From JAKFDI01 sp044508835 (GTDB lineage Bacteria > Pseudomonadota > Gammaproteobacteria > Burkholderiales > Burkholderiaceae_C): a stretch of 13,626 nt of DNA. Positions 6,362 to 13,571 of the stretch are shown piece by piece. The translations under genes were made by a program, and so were the position numbers. Every line of letters begins with the position of its first letter. Position 1 is the stretch's first letter. The notes below the pieces were generated by a model. That model did no database searches. It was not told the DNA's origin and saw only the letters and a program-made list of their open reading frames with translations. The stretch spans positions 1 to 13,626 of the forward strand of contig JBIQHD010000056.1 of assembly GCA_044508835.1 (NCBI GenBank), given 5' to 3'.

Positions 6362-7239
6362 CGTACGAGGCCGGATTTTAGGGGGACGAACTGCACCGCC
6401 TCGTGCATGGAACGGTGGTGGCCGCGCTCGTCGCGATCGACGACGACGAGCGCCTGCCGGTCGGCGCTGGTGCGCACGGGCGCGACCAGTCGCCCGCCGA
6501 CGGCCAGTTGATCGAGCCAGGCCTGCGGCAGTTCCTCGCCGCCGGCCGCCGCGATGATGCTGTCGTAGGGCGCGTTGGGCGGGTGGCCGATCATCCCGTC
6601 GCCATAGATGAGCCGCACGTTAGGCAGGCGCAGCGGCACGAGCAGCGTGCGCGCCTTGTCGTGAAGCGCCTTCACGCGCTCGACCGACATCACCTGGCGC
6701 GACAGCCGCGCCAGCAAGGCCGCCTGGTAGCCGCAGCCGGTGCCGATCTCCAGCGTGCGCCCGAGGCCGCCCGCCGCGCGCGCCGCGGCGCCGTGCATGA
6801 GCAGTTCGATCATCCGCCCGACGACCGATGGCTTGGAGATGGTCTGCCCATGGCCGATCGGCAGGCTCGTGTCTTCGTAGGCCTGGGTGACGAGCGCGGC
6901 ATCGACGAACAGGTGCCGCGGCACCTCGGCCAGCGCCGCCAGCACCGCCGGATGGCCGAGGCCGCCCGCGCGCAGCCGGTCGGCCATGCGCCGGCGCACG
7001 CCGGCCGAATCGAGGCCGAGGCCGGTGGGCGGCGCCTGCCGCGCCGAGGTGTCGGCCGCATGCTGGAGCGGCCGCTGCGGCCGCAGCACGGCGGGGGCGC
7101 CGGCCGCGGCGGCGACCGGCGTCGGGCGGACGGCGGGCGGCGGCTTGGCGCCGTCGGGCTGCTTCACCAGCGTCTTCGCCGGAGCCACCATCCGGTCCAG
7201 GCGCAGCGGGAATTTGGGGCCGCCCGGCGCGGCGCTCAC
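6358..7239 (-). CDS. pcm: Protein-L-isoaspartate O-methyltransferase, N-terminally extended
   Basis: This enzyme methylates isoaspartyl residues in aged proteins using SAM, starting their repair. The catalytic domain (about 78-293) shows DRLRAGGLGHPAVLAALAEV, VPRHLFVDAAL and LPIGHGQTISKP, with Ser135 at the family's conserved serine. SAM motif I is LEIGTGCGYQ (163-172), and the end is AVQFVPLKSG. The protein has 293 residues against about 208 in E. coli. The excess is a Pro/Ala-rich N-terminal extension of about 75 residues, and longer Pcm forms are known in Burkholderia and Ralstonia. The start given is GTG at 7237-7239. ATG Met17 would leave a shorter extension, and no start has a strong Shine-Dalgarno. 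pcm overlaps nlpD by 4 bp and follows surE by 37 bp. Confidence 0.92.
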   Translation of the reverse strand: MSAAPGGPKFPLRLDRMVAPAKTLVKQPDGAKPPPAVRPTPVAAAAGAPAVLRPQRPLQHAADTSARQAPPTGLGLDSAGVRRRMADRLRAGGLGHPAVLAALAEVPRHLFVDAALVTQAYEDTSLPIGHGQTISKPSVVGRMIELLMHGAAARAAGGLGRTLEIGTGCGYQAALLARLSRQVMSVERVKALHDKARTLLVPLRLPNVRLIYGDGMIGHPPNAPYDSIIAAAGGEELPQAWLDQLAVGGRLVAPVRTSADRQALVVVDRDERGHHRSMHEAVQFVPLKSGLVR

Positions 7240-7280
7240 CGAGCGGCCCTTCGCGCTGTGCGGCAGGCCCGCGCGCTCAT
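7236..7280 (-). other. Possible 14-codon coupling ORF between surE and pcm
   Basis: An ATG overlapping the surE stop (ATGA, 7277-7280) opens a 14-codon frame, MSARACRTARRAAR. Its TGA (7236-7238) overlaps the pcm GTG start (GTGA). Ribosomes ending surE could reinitiate here and be delivered to pcm. The peptide is Arg-rich and may have no role itself. In GC-rich DNA this could be chance. Confidence 0.3.
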
Positions 7281-8035
7281 ACGGGCGTCCCGCCCGCCAG
7301 CCAGTCGCGCCAGTCGGGCAGGCCCGCGTGGTCGGTCAGGTCGACCTGCAGCGGCGTGACCGAGACGCGGCCGCTCGCGGTGGCGTGGAAGTCGGTGCCC
7401 TCGCCGCCCTCGCGGGCGTCGCCGGACGGGCCGATCCAGTACATCGTCTCGCCGCGCGGGCTGGTCTGGCGGATCACGGCCTCGCTGGCGTGGCGCCGTC
7501 CCAGCCGCGTGATCACGCGCGGGAGCGCATGCGCCTCGGCGAGGTTGGGAATGTTCACGTTCAGCAGGAAGGGGCTGCGCGACGGCGGCATGGCGAGCAC
7601 GTGCTCGATCACGCTTCGCGCCACGCGGGCCGCGGCGTCGAGATGCGCCCAGCCCTTCTGCACCTGCGAGAACGCGATGGCGGGAATGCCGAACAGGTAG
7701 CCCTCCATCGCCGCGGCCACCGTGCCGGAATAGAGCGTGTCGTCGCCCATGTTCGCGCCCTGGTTGATGCCCGACACCACCAGGTCGGGGCGATGCTCCA
7801 GCAGGCCCGTCAACGCGAGGTGGACGCAGTCCGAGGGCGTGCCGTTGACGACGCGGATGCCGTTGGCCGCCGTGAAGACCGACAGCGGCCGGTTGAGGGT
7901 GAGGGAGTTCGAGGTGCCGCTCGCGTTCTGCTCGGGAGCGACCACGTCGAGCTCGCCCAGGCCCTCGCAGGCCTGGACCAGCGCGGCCAGGCCCGGCGCG
8001 AGGTAGCCGTCATCGTTGGCAACGAGAATTCGCAT
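7277..8035 (-). CDS. surE: 5'-nucleotidase / exopolyphosphatase SurE
   Basis: A 252-residue metal-dependent phosphatase of the SurE family, acting on nucleoside 5'-monophosphates and in some species short polyphosphate. Conserved metal and active-site residues are intact: Asp8-Asp9 (MRILVANDDGY), Ser39 (PEQNASGTSNSLTL) and Asn91 (SGINQGANMGDDTLYSGT). The start is placed at the ATG of MRIL because the family begins there. The frame stays open upstream, but that sequence is Arg/Gly-rich and unlike SurE. An ATG 8 codons upstream (8057-8059) is the only other reasonable choice. No Shine-Dalgarno precedes the chosen start; TACAAT lies 6 nt upstream, suggesting a leaderless mRNA. It is first gene of surE-pcm-nlpD-rpoS and is divergent from the response regulator. 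Confidence 0.95.
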   Translation of the reverse strand: MRILVANDDGYLAPGLAALVQACEGLGELDVVAPEQNASGTSNSLTLNRPLSVFTAANGIRVVNGTPSDCVHLALTGLLEHRPDLVVSGINQGANMGDDTLYSGTVAAAMEGYLFGIPAIAFSQVQKGWAHLDAAARVARSVIEHVLAMPPSRSPFLLNVNIPNLAEAHALPRVITRLGRRHASEAVIRQTSPRGETMYWIGPSGDAREGGEGTDFHATASGRVSVTPLQVDLTDHAGLPDWRDWLAGGTPV

Positions 8036-8041
8036 GCGCGG

Positions 8042-8047
8042 ATTGTA
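8042..8047 (-). promoter_or_regulatory. Candidate -10 box of surE (leaderless arrangement)
   Basis: On the minus strand the order is TACAAT, CCGCGC, ATG. TACAAT matches the -10 consensus at 5 of 6 positions, and initiation 7 nt downstream falls on the surE ATG. No good -35 box is visible. The layout matches that of rlmD. Confidence 0.45.
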
Positions 8048-8163
8048 GGTAGTCGGCATGCCGGCCCGGCCACCGCCGCCGCGTCCGCGCACGCCGTTTC
8101 GAGGCGCCCGCGAGCGCCGTGATCCCCCCGCTTCGCGGTGACGGAAGGCCCCCATGCGGCTGC

Positions 8164-8169
8164 TAAAGT
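8164..8169 (+). promoter_or_regulatory. Candidate -10 box of the response regulator gene
   Basis: TAAAGT (4 of 6 matches to the -10 consensus) lies about 30 bp before the ATG and predicts a leader of about 25 nt. That leader has no Shine-Dalgarno (CGCACCGACACC precedes the ATG). The match is weak. Confidence 0.3.
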
Positions 8170-8199
8170 CGCGGTCTTTTCCGCACACGCACCGACACC

Positions 8200-8937
8200 A
8201 TGGCAGTGAAGGTCCTGATCGTCGAAGACAACCCGGTCGCGCGCAGTTTCCTTTGCCGTGTCGTGCGGGAAAGCTTCAGCGACACGATCATCATCACCGA
8301 GGCCGGTGACCTCGAGACCGCGCGCCGCAACGTGGCCTCGCAGGGCGGACAGGCAAGCATCGATCCGGTCGAGCCGTTCAAGCTGGTGCTGGTCGACCTC
8401 GAGCTGCCCGACGGCAACGGCATGGAGCTGCTGGCCGAGCTGGCGCGCTACCCGGCGACGAAGATCGTCACCACGCTCTACTCCGACGACGACCACCTGT
8501 TCCCGGCGCTGCAGTGCGGCGCCGACGGCTACCTGCTCAAGGAAGACCGCTTCGAGGTGCTGGTCGAGGAGCTGCAGAAGATCGTGCGCGGCCAGCCGCC
8601 GCTGTCGCCCGCCATCGCGCGGCGCCTGCTGACCCACTTCCGCCATGGCCCCGGCGCACCGCCGGACGCGGGCCTCCCGCTGGCACCGTCCGGGTTCCAG
8701 AGCAGCCGGCCGATGCCGCTCGGCAAGGGCGCGCCGCTCGACCACGAGCGGCTCACCCCGCGCGAAAGCGAAGTGCTGACGTACCTCAGCAAGGGCTTCA
8801 CGATCAAGGAGATCGCGAACCTGATGGGCATCAAGTGGTTCACCGTCAACGACCACATCAAGTCCATCTACAAGAAGCTGAACGTCTCCAGCCGCGCCGA
8901 GGCCGCGGTGCTGGCGAGCAAGCAGGGGCTCGTCTGA
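8200..8937 (+). CDS. NarL/FixJ-family two-component response regulator
   Basis: A 245-residue transcription factor with an N-terminal receiver and a C-terminal LuxR-type helix-turn-helix. The receiver (about 1-130) has the acidic pair Glu9-Asp10 (LIVEDN), phosphoacceptor Asp66 (LVLVDLELPDGNG), a switch Thr in IVTTLYS (Thr91 or Thr92) and Lys114 (GYLLKED). A 45-residue Pro/Gly-rich linker follows. The DNA-binding domain (about 185-245) starts LTPRESEVLTYLSKGFTIKE and includes the recognition region IKWFTVNDHIKSIYKKLNVS. All phosphorylation residues are present, so it should be switchable. It lies 42 bp upstream of a HisKA_3-type sensor kinase and is presumably its partner. Targets cannot be read from the sequence; the divergent surE cluster and its own operon are the nearest candidates. 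Confidence 0.93.
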   Translation: MAVKVLIVEDNPVARSFLCRVVRESFSDTIIITEAGDLETARRNVASQGGQASIDPVEPFKLVLVDLELPDGNGMELLAELARYPATKIVTTLYSDDDHLFPALQCGADGYLLKEDRFEVLVEELQKIVRGQPPLSPAIARRLLTHFRHGPGAPPDAGLPLAPSGFQSSRPMPLGKGAPLDHERLTPRESEVLTYLSKGFTIKEIANLMGIKWFTVNDHIKSIYKKLNVSSRAEAAVLASKQGLV

Positions 8938-8979
8938 CGGTCGGCCTCCGGTCCGGCTGACGCGCCGGGAAACGCCCGC

Positions 8980-11277
8980 ATGGCCGCCACCACGCTTCCC
9001 ACCCCGGATGCCGCGGCGGCCGGCCGGCCGGGCCACGGCGGCGGGCTGTCCGACGCCGCCGTGGAATCGGCCTTCGACTCCAGCCTGCTCGAACGCGGCA
9101 CGCGCGAGGCCGGCGGGGCGCCCCGCTGGATGGGCTGGCGGCTTCGCCTGCTGGTGGGCGGCGCGCTGCTCGGCTGCCTGGCGCTCTTCATGCTCGGGCG
9201 CTGGCTCGGCGAACAGCCGGGCATCGACGCCACGTGGCGTGTCACCGCCCAGGGCGAGCTCGTGCTGGCGGCATCGTCGCAGCCGGCGCTGCGCGAACGC
9301 ATCGGGCAGCGCCTGGTCGGCGTGGCCGGCACCGACGGGAGGGCCGTCCCCGTCGAGGCGCTGACGCTGCAGCGTTCGCCGCGATGGATCGTCGACGACG
9401 CGGCGCGGGCGCGCCACCGCGCGATGCACGAGCAGTTGTCGGCGGCGCTGGCCACCGGCCGCGTCACGCTCGCGTTCGGCGACGGCACGTCGGCGCAGGT
9501 CCGGCCCGCCCCGCGCGGCACGGGCAGCCTGGGCGGCATGATCTGGCTGCTGTGCGCCCTGGCGCTGGCGCTCCATCTCTTCGCCATGGTGGTGCTGCTG
9601 GCGCGGCCCTGCGGGCGGCACGTGCTGTATGCGCTGATCGCGCTGTGCCAGGCGGGCAGCCTGGTGTTCATCGCCGTCGAATCCACGCTCGCGCTGGCGC
9701 TGGTGTGGCCGCTCCCGCAGATCGACATGCCGGTCCGCATGGCGCTCGATCTCGTCACGGCCGCGGCCGTCGTCAACGCCGCCTGCCTGCACCCGCGCCG
9801 GCTGCCGGGTTCCGGCTGGATCATCCTCGCCGCCTGGACCTTCGCCGCCGTCCTGGTGCTCGCCTGCGCGCAGGGCGTGCTGCCGCATTCGTGGTGGTGG
9901 GCGCAAGGCGGCGTGGCGCTCCTGGGCCTCGTGGCGATCGGGCTGCTGAACTGGTCGTATCACCTCGAGCCGCACCCCTTCGCGATGGTGCTGCGCCGCT
10001 TCGGCATGGTGTCGGTCGGCCTCTGGATCGTGGTGACGCTCGCGCTCGCGGCGGCGCGCTGGCACCCGGCCGCGCAGCACCACGTCGCGTCGCTCGGCTC
10101 GACGGTCTGGCACGTCTTCCTCGCGTCGCTGCTGCTGCTGGTGCCTTTCCTGTCGAAGTCGCAGCAGATCATGCGCGAGTTCGCGCTGCTCGCGGCCATC
10201 AGCACCGTCGCCACCCTGCTCGACCTGCTGTTCGTCACGGTGTTCGCGCTCGGCCAGTTCGCCTCGCTGACCCTGTCGCTGTTCCTGTCGCTGGGCGCCT
10301 ATGCCGGCGCGCGGCAGTGGATCCTCAACCGCGTGCTCGGCCTCAGCATCCTCACGGCCGAGCGCATGTTCGAGCGGCTGTACCGCATCGCACGCGAGAT
10401 CGAGGCCCGGCCCGAGCGCACGCCGGTGCTGGTGTCGCAGCTGCTGCGCGAGCTCTTCGAGCCGATGGAGGCGGGAACAGTCGCGAAGCACAGCCACCGC
10501 ATCCGCGTCTCCACCGACGGCTCGACGATGGTGCTGCCCGTGCCACGGCTCGGCGGCGAGGCCGGCGTGCCCGCCGCGGGCTCCATCGTCCTGCGCTTCG
10601 CGCAGCGGGGCCGGCGCCTGTTCACCTCCGACGACGCCCGGCTGGCCGAGCGCATCCTCGAGCAGCTGGCGCGCGCGGTGGCCTTCGACAAGGCCGTCGA
10701 GCAGGGGCGCAGCGAGGAGCGCGCGCGGCTCGCGCAGGACCTGCACGACGACATCGGCGCGCGCCTGCTCACGCTGATGTACCAGGCGCCCTCGGCCGAG
10801 ATGGAGGAGTACGTCCGCCACACCCTCAAGGACCTGAAGACGCTCACGCGCGGGCTGGCGGCGCCGAACCATCCGCTGTCGCACGCCGCCGCCGAGTGGA
10901 AGGCCGACCTGCAGCAGCGGCTCACGGCGGCGCACCTCATGCTCGGCTGGAGCTTCAGCTTCGACGAGGACGTCATGCTCAGCGTGGTGCAGTGGTCGGC
11001 GCTCACGCGCGTGCTGCGCGAGCTGGCGAGCAACGTCATCTCGCACGCGCACGCGACGCGGCTGGACGTCGACTTCACCCTCGAAGGCGACCGGCTCGAC
11101 CTGTCGGTGCGCGACGACGGCGTCGGCCGCACGCCCCAGGCGTGGTCGCACGGGCTCGGGCTCGGCGGCGTGCGCAAGCGCGTCAAGCAGCTCGGCGGCG
11201 AGGTCGAATGGCACGAGCTCTCGCCCAGGGGCATCTGCTGCCGCGTGGTCATTCGCGAGCTCTCGGCCCGGCATTGA
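8980..11277 (+). CDS. Polytopic sensor histidine kinase (HisKA_3 type, ComP-like layout)
   Basis: A 765-residue inner-membrane kinase, partner of the preceding response regulator. About 50 cytoplasmic residues lead into TM1 (about 54-75). A periplasmic segment of about 110 residues follows (76-186; GQRLVGVAGTDG looks loosely PDZ-like). Then come eight or nine further membrane segments (about 187-445). The cytoplasmic part begins with helical and GAF-like sequence (about 450-575). The phosphoacceptor is His589 in ARLAQDLHDDIGARLL. The ATPase has an N box with Asn685 (RELASNVISHAHA), a D box (RDDGVGR, 711-717) and a G box (HGLGLGGVRKRV). All catalytic motifs are intact. N-terminal loop, many TMs and HPK7-type kinase at this length recall Bacillus ComP, but that is architecture only and the ligand is unknown. 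No clear ribosome binding site precedes the ATG. Confidence 0.92.
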   Translation: MAATTLPTPDAAAAGRPGHGGGLSDAAVESAFDSSLLERGTREAGGAPRWMGWRLRLLVGGALLGCLALFMLGRWLGEQPGIDATWRVTAQGELVLAASSQPALRERIGQRLVGVAGTDGRAVPVEALTLQRSPRWIVDDAARARHRAMHEQLSAALATGRVTLAFGDGTSAQVRPAPRGTGSLGGMIWLLCALALALHLFAMVVLLARPCGRHVLYALIALCQAGSLVFIAVESTLALALVWPLPQIDMPVRMALDLVTAAAVVNAACLHPRRLPGSGWIILAAWTFAAVLVLACAQGVLPHSWWWAQGGVALLGLVAIGLLNWSYHLEPHPFAMVLRRFGMVSVGLWIVVTLALAAARWHPAAQHHVASLGSTVWHVFLASLLLLVPFLSKSQQIMREFALLAAISTVATLLDLLFVTVFALGQFASLTLSLFLSLGAYAGARQWILNRVLGLSILTAERMFERLYRIAREIEARPERTPVLVSQLLRELFEPMEAGTVAKHSHRIRVSTDGSTMVLPVPRLGGEAGVPAAGSIVLRFAQRGRRLFTSDDARLAERILEQLARAVAFDKAVEQGRSEERARLAQDLHDDIGARLLTLMYQAPSAEMEEYVRHTLKDLKTLTRGLAAPNHPLSHAAAEWKADLQQRLTAAHLMLGWSFSFDEDVMLSVVQWSALTRVLRELASNVISHAHATRLDVDFTLEGDRLDLSVRDDGVGRTPQAWSHGLGLGGVRKRVKQLGGEVEWHELSPRGICCRVVIRELSARH

Positions 11278-11299
11278 GCGCGCGGGCGCGGCGCTCGGC

Positions 11300-11305
11300 T
11301 ATACT
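11300..11305 (+). promoter_or_regulatory. Candidate -10 box of tRNA-His
   Basis: TATACT (5 of 6 matches) lies 12 bp before the mature tRNA 5' end, predicting a start near 11312. TTGAGC at 11274-11279 is a possible -35 but the 20-bp spacing is long. The -35 candidate overlaps the kinase stop codon. Confidence 0.5.
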
Positions 11306-11317
11306 GCACGGCTCTGC

Positions 11318-11394
11318 GGTGGCTGTAGCTCAGTTGGTAGAGTCCAGGATTGTGATTCCTGTTGTCGTGGGTTCGAGCCCCATCAGCCACCCCA
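11318..11394 (+). tRNA. tRNA-His (anticodon GUG)
   Basis: A complete 77-nt tRNA with encoded CCA (11392-11394). The acceptor arm GTGGCTG (11319-11325) pairs with CAGCCAC (11384-11390). The extra 5' G (G-1, 11318) faces C73 (11391), the histidine identity feature. The anticodon stem CAGGA/TCCTG encloses the loop TTGTGAT (11350-11356) with anticodon GTG at 11352-11354. The T arm is GTGGG/CCCAT around TTCGAGC (11372-11378). All arms fold with only G-U wobbles at arm ends. Confidence 0.98.
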
Positions 11395-11401
11395 CCCGAT
11401 C

Positions 11402-11451
11402 CCCCAAGCAAAACGGCCTTCGATTCGCGTCGAAGGCCGTTTTGCTTGGGG
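11402..11451. terminator. Bidirectional terminator, perfect 22-bp stem
   Basis: The arms 11402-11423 and 11430-11451 are exact reverse complements around the 6-nt loop TTCGCG. The core is AAAACGGCC...GGCCGTTTT, so both strands give a GC-rich stem with a U run on the 3' side. It starts 7 bp after tRNA-His and ends 34 bp before the ppiD stop codon, so it probably terminates both converging transcripts. The stem goes beyond the usual core, with CCCCAAGC/GCTTGGGG outside the U tracts. Confidence 0.88.
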
Positions 11452-11485
11452 CGCGCCGCCGGACGGCGGCGCCCGCATGCCGGGC

Positions 11486-13405
11486 TCAGCGCGGCCCGTC
11501 GGCCGGGGCCGCCTCGGCGGCGTGCTCGGTCTTCTCGGCGCCGAACCGGCGCTTCAGCGCGGCGTAGTAGGCCTGCACCTCGGCATCGCCCCAGACCTGG
11601 GCGTACTCGGCTTTGGCGCGCTCCATGTCGCCCACCAGCGGGTCGCGGCCGAGCACCTGCGTGACGCGCACCACGGCGTAGCCCTGCGCGCCCAGGTCCA
11701 CCCCGACGACGGCCGGCAGCTGGGTCGCATCGGCCCGCAGCGCCGCGTCGAGCACCGGCTGCGCCAGGTCCTTCGGCTGTGCGCGCGAGGCCGTCACGGC
11801 AGGCCCGGCCAATGCCGTCTGCGGCGCCGCCTTGACTTCGGCCAGACGCGCTTCGCCGTCCTTCCTGGCCAGCGCCGACGCCTGCTGGGCCACCACCAGC
11901 GCGCGCACCTTCTCCTTCACCTCGGCGAAGGGCAGCAGGCGTTCCGGCTGGTACTGCACCACGCGCCCGGACACCAGCTGGTTCGGCCCCGTCTCCACCG
12001 CGTCGGTGTTGCGCTTGTTGCGCAGCGTGTCGGCGCTGAACAGCGCCTCGAGGAACTTCGCATCGGCCAGCGGCCCCTGGACGCCGGGCGCCGGCGTGCG
12101 CCGCACGTTCTGCGCCGTGCGCACCTCGAGCTTGAACTTGTCCGCCGCGGGCTGCAGGCTGTCGGGCTGCTCGTACACGACGTTCGTGAAGTCGAGCGCC
12201 TGCTCCATGAACCGCTTCTGCGCCAGCTCGTTGCGCACTTGGCTCTCGAGCTCGGCGCGCACGTCGTCGAAGCTGCGCTTCTGGCCCCCGCGCACGCCGG
12301 TCAGCTTGATGATGTGGTAGCCGAACTCGCTCTCGACGACGCCGCTGACCTCGCCCGGCTTCAGCGCGAAGAGCGCGTCCTCGAACGGCTTGGTCGTGGC
12401 GTCCCGGCCGACGAAATCGATGTCGCCGCCGCGCTCCGCCGAGCCGGGGTCGTCCGAATGCTTGCGGGCCAGTTCCGCGAAGCTGTCGGGCTGCTTGCGG
12501 ATCTGCTCGAGCAGCGACTCGGCCTCGGCCTTCGCCTTGGCGCGCTCCTGCGCGGAAGCCGACGCATCGGCCGCGATCAGGATGTGGCTGGCGCGCCGCT
12601 CCTGCGGCATGGTGTAGCGCGCGGCGTTCTGCTCGTAGTTGCTGCGCAGGTCTTCCTCGGACAGGGTGATGCCCTTCTTCAGCGCCTCGAGGTCGAGCAC
12701 CACGTACTCGATGCTCGCCTGCTCGGGCGCCTGGAATTGCGCGACGTGGGCCGGATCCTTGTAGTAGGCCTCGAGCTCGGCGTCGGTCGGCGTGACCCGG
12801 GCGGCGTAGTCCTTGGCGTCGAAGCGCTGCACCTGCAGTTCCCGCTGCTGGAACATGGCGTCGAGCGCCGCGGCGGCCGCCGCCGGCGTCGCGATCACCG
12901 AGCCCGCCACGCCGCCCAGCACCTGCTGGGACGCGATGTCCTGCCGCAGCCGCTCGAGGAACATGCTGGACGACAGGCCCTGCGCCTGCAGCATGTCGCG
13001 GTTCAGGCTGCCGTCGGGGCGGCGCATCGCCTCGAACTGCGGGTCGGTCTTGAAGATGCGGTCGACGTGGTCGTCGGTCACCACGACGTGCAGCTTGTTC
13101 ACCGCGGCCCAGGTCACGCGCTCGCGGATCAGCTGGTCGAGCGTGCGCTGGCGGACCTCGTCGGAATCGAAGAAGGACGCTTCCACGCCCGGCATCTGCC
13201 GGCGCAGGCGCTCCACCTGCAGGCGGTGCGCGTTGTCCCACTCGGTGCGCGTGATCGGGTTGCCGTCGACCTTCGCGACGGTCGCGTTGCCGCCTTCGCT
13301 GAAGCGGGTGTAGCCCTCGATGCCGACGAACACGAAGGCCACGAAGATCAGCGGCAGCATGATGAGCTGCAACAGGCGCGTGTGCTTGCGAAAGAAATCG
13401 AACAT
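11486..13405 (-). CDS. ppiD: Membrane-anchored periplasmic folding chaperone PpiD (SurA_N / parvulin)
   Basis: A 639-residue protein (E. coli PpiD has 623) anchored in the inner membrane with its body in the periplasm, where it assists newly exported proteins leaving the Sec translocon. A short cytoplasmic start (MFDFFRKHTRLLQ) is followed by one TM helix (about 12-29). Then comes the SurA-type chaperone region (about 40-260, with GNPITRTEWDNAHR and LDQLIRERV). One parvulin domain (about 268-371) shows RRASHIL, FAELARKHSDDPGSAERGGD and ESEFGYHIIKLTG. A second C-terminal chaperone lobe follows. In E. coli PpiD the parvulin domain has little isomerase activity; whether this one is active is unclear. 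The ATG has GAGG (13413-13416) 7 nt upstream. The product is often annotated simply as SurA N-terminal domain protein. It is single-gene, flanked by terminators on both sides. Confidence 0.94.
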   Translation of the reverse strand: MFDFFRKHTRLLQLIMLPLIFVAFVFVGIEGYTRFSEGGNATVAKVDGNPITRTEWDNAHRLQVERLRRQMPGVEASFFDSDEVRQRTLDQLIRERVTWAAVNKLHVVVTDDHVDRIFKTDPQFEAMRRPDGSLNRDMLQAQGLSSSMFLERLRQDIASQQVLGGVAGSVIATPAAAAAALDAMFQQRELQVQRFDAKDYAARVTPTDAELEAYYKDPAHVAQFQAPEQASIEYVVLDLEALKKGITLSEEDLRSNYEQNAARYTMPQERRASHILIAADASASAQERAKAKAEAESLLEQIRKQPDSFAELARKHSDDPGSAERGGDIDFVGRDATTKPFEDALFALKPGEVSGVVESEFGYHIIKLTGVRGGQKRSFDDVRAELESQVRNELAQKRFMEQALDFTNVVYEQPDSLQPAADKFKLEVRTAQNVRRTPAPGVQGPLADAKFLEALFSADTLRNKRNTDAVETGPNQLVSGRVVQYQPERLLPFAEVKEKVRALVVAQQASALARKDGEARLAEVKAAPQTALAGPAVTASRAQPKDLAQPVLDAALRADATQLPAVVGVDLGAQGYAVVRVTQVLGRDPLVGDMERAKAEYAQVWGDAEVQAYYAALKRRFGAEKTEHAAEAAPADGPR

Positions 13406-13475
13406 TCAAGGGCCTCGAACGAAATGCCGTGAGAGCGGGTGGGAGCGGCGGTGTCCCGATGGCGGGCGCCAGAAG

Positions 13476-13507
13476 CAACAAAGGCGAACCGAGGTTCGCC
13501 TTTGTTG
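13476..13507 (-). terminator. Hairpin terminator between tRNA-Val and ppiD
   Basis: CAACAAAGGCGAACC (13476-13490) and its exact complement at 13493-13507 make a 15-bp palindrome with only GA between the arms, so the true loop is slightly larger. Read leftward, the transcript ends in a U-rich arm followed by CTTCT. It lies 64 bp downstream of tRNA-Val and upstream of ppiD, so it probably ends the tRNA transcript. ppiD then needs its own promoter in 13406-13475, where I see no clear -10 box. Confidence 0.75.
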
Positions 13508-13571
13508 ATGGGCTTGCCCGCGATTCTAGCCGAGCGTGCCGGGCCGGATTGCAGGGGCGAGCAGGTGATGT

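Noticed and set aside
8036..8188. 51-codon N-terminal extension of SurE
   Set aside because: SurE proteins begin at MRILVxNDDG. The upstream sequence is Arg/Gly-rich, and a -10-like box sits within it.
7810..11274. Minus-strand open frame of over 1,100 codons antisense to the regulator/kinase genes
   Set aside because: It is Arg/His/Gln-rich low-complexity sequence antisense to two genes with full catalytic motifs. Such frames are usual shadows in GC-rich DNA.
11477..13432. Plus-strand 651-codon open frame over ppiD
   Set aside because: It is antisense to ppiD, Leu/Arg/His-rich and without recognisable motifs.
10299..13481. Minus-strand open frame of about 1,060 codons spanning ppiD, tRNA-His and the kinase
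   Set aside because: It is a shifted frame of ppiD running through the reverse of tRNA-His; its GARTHDNRNHNPGLYQLSYS segment is a well-known artefact of translating antisense tRNA.
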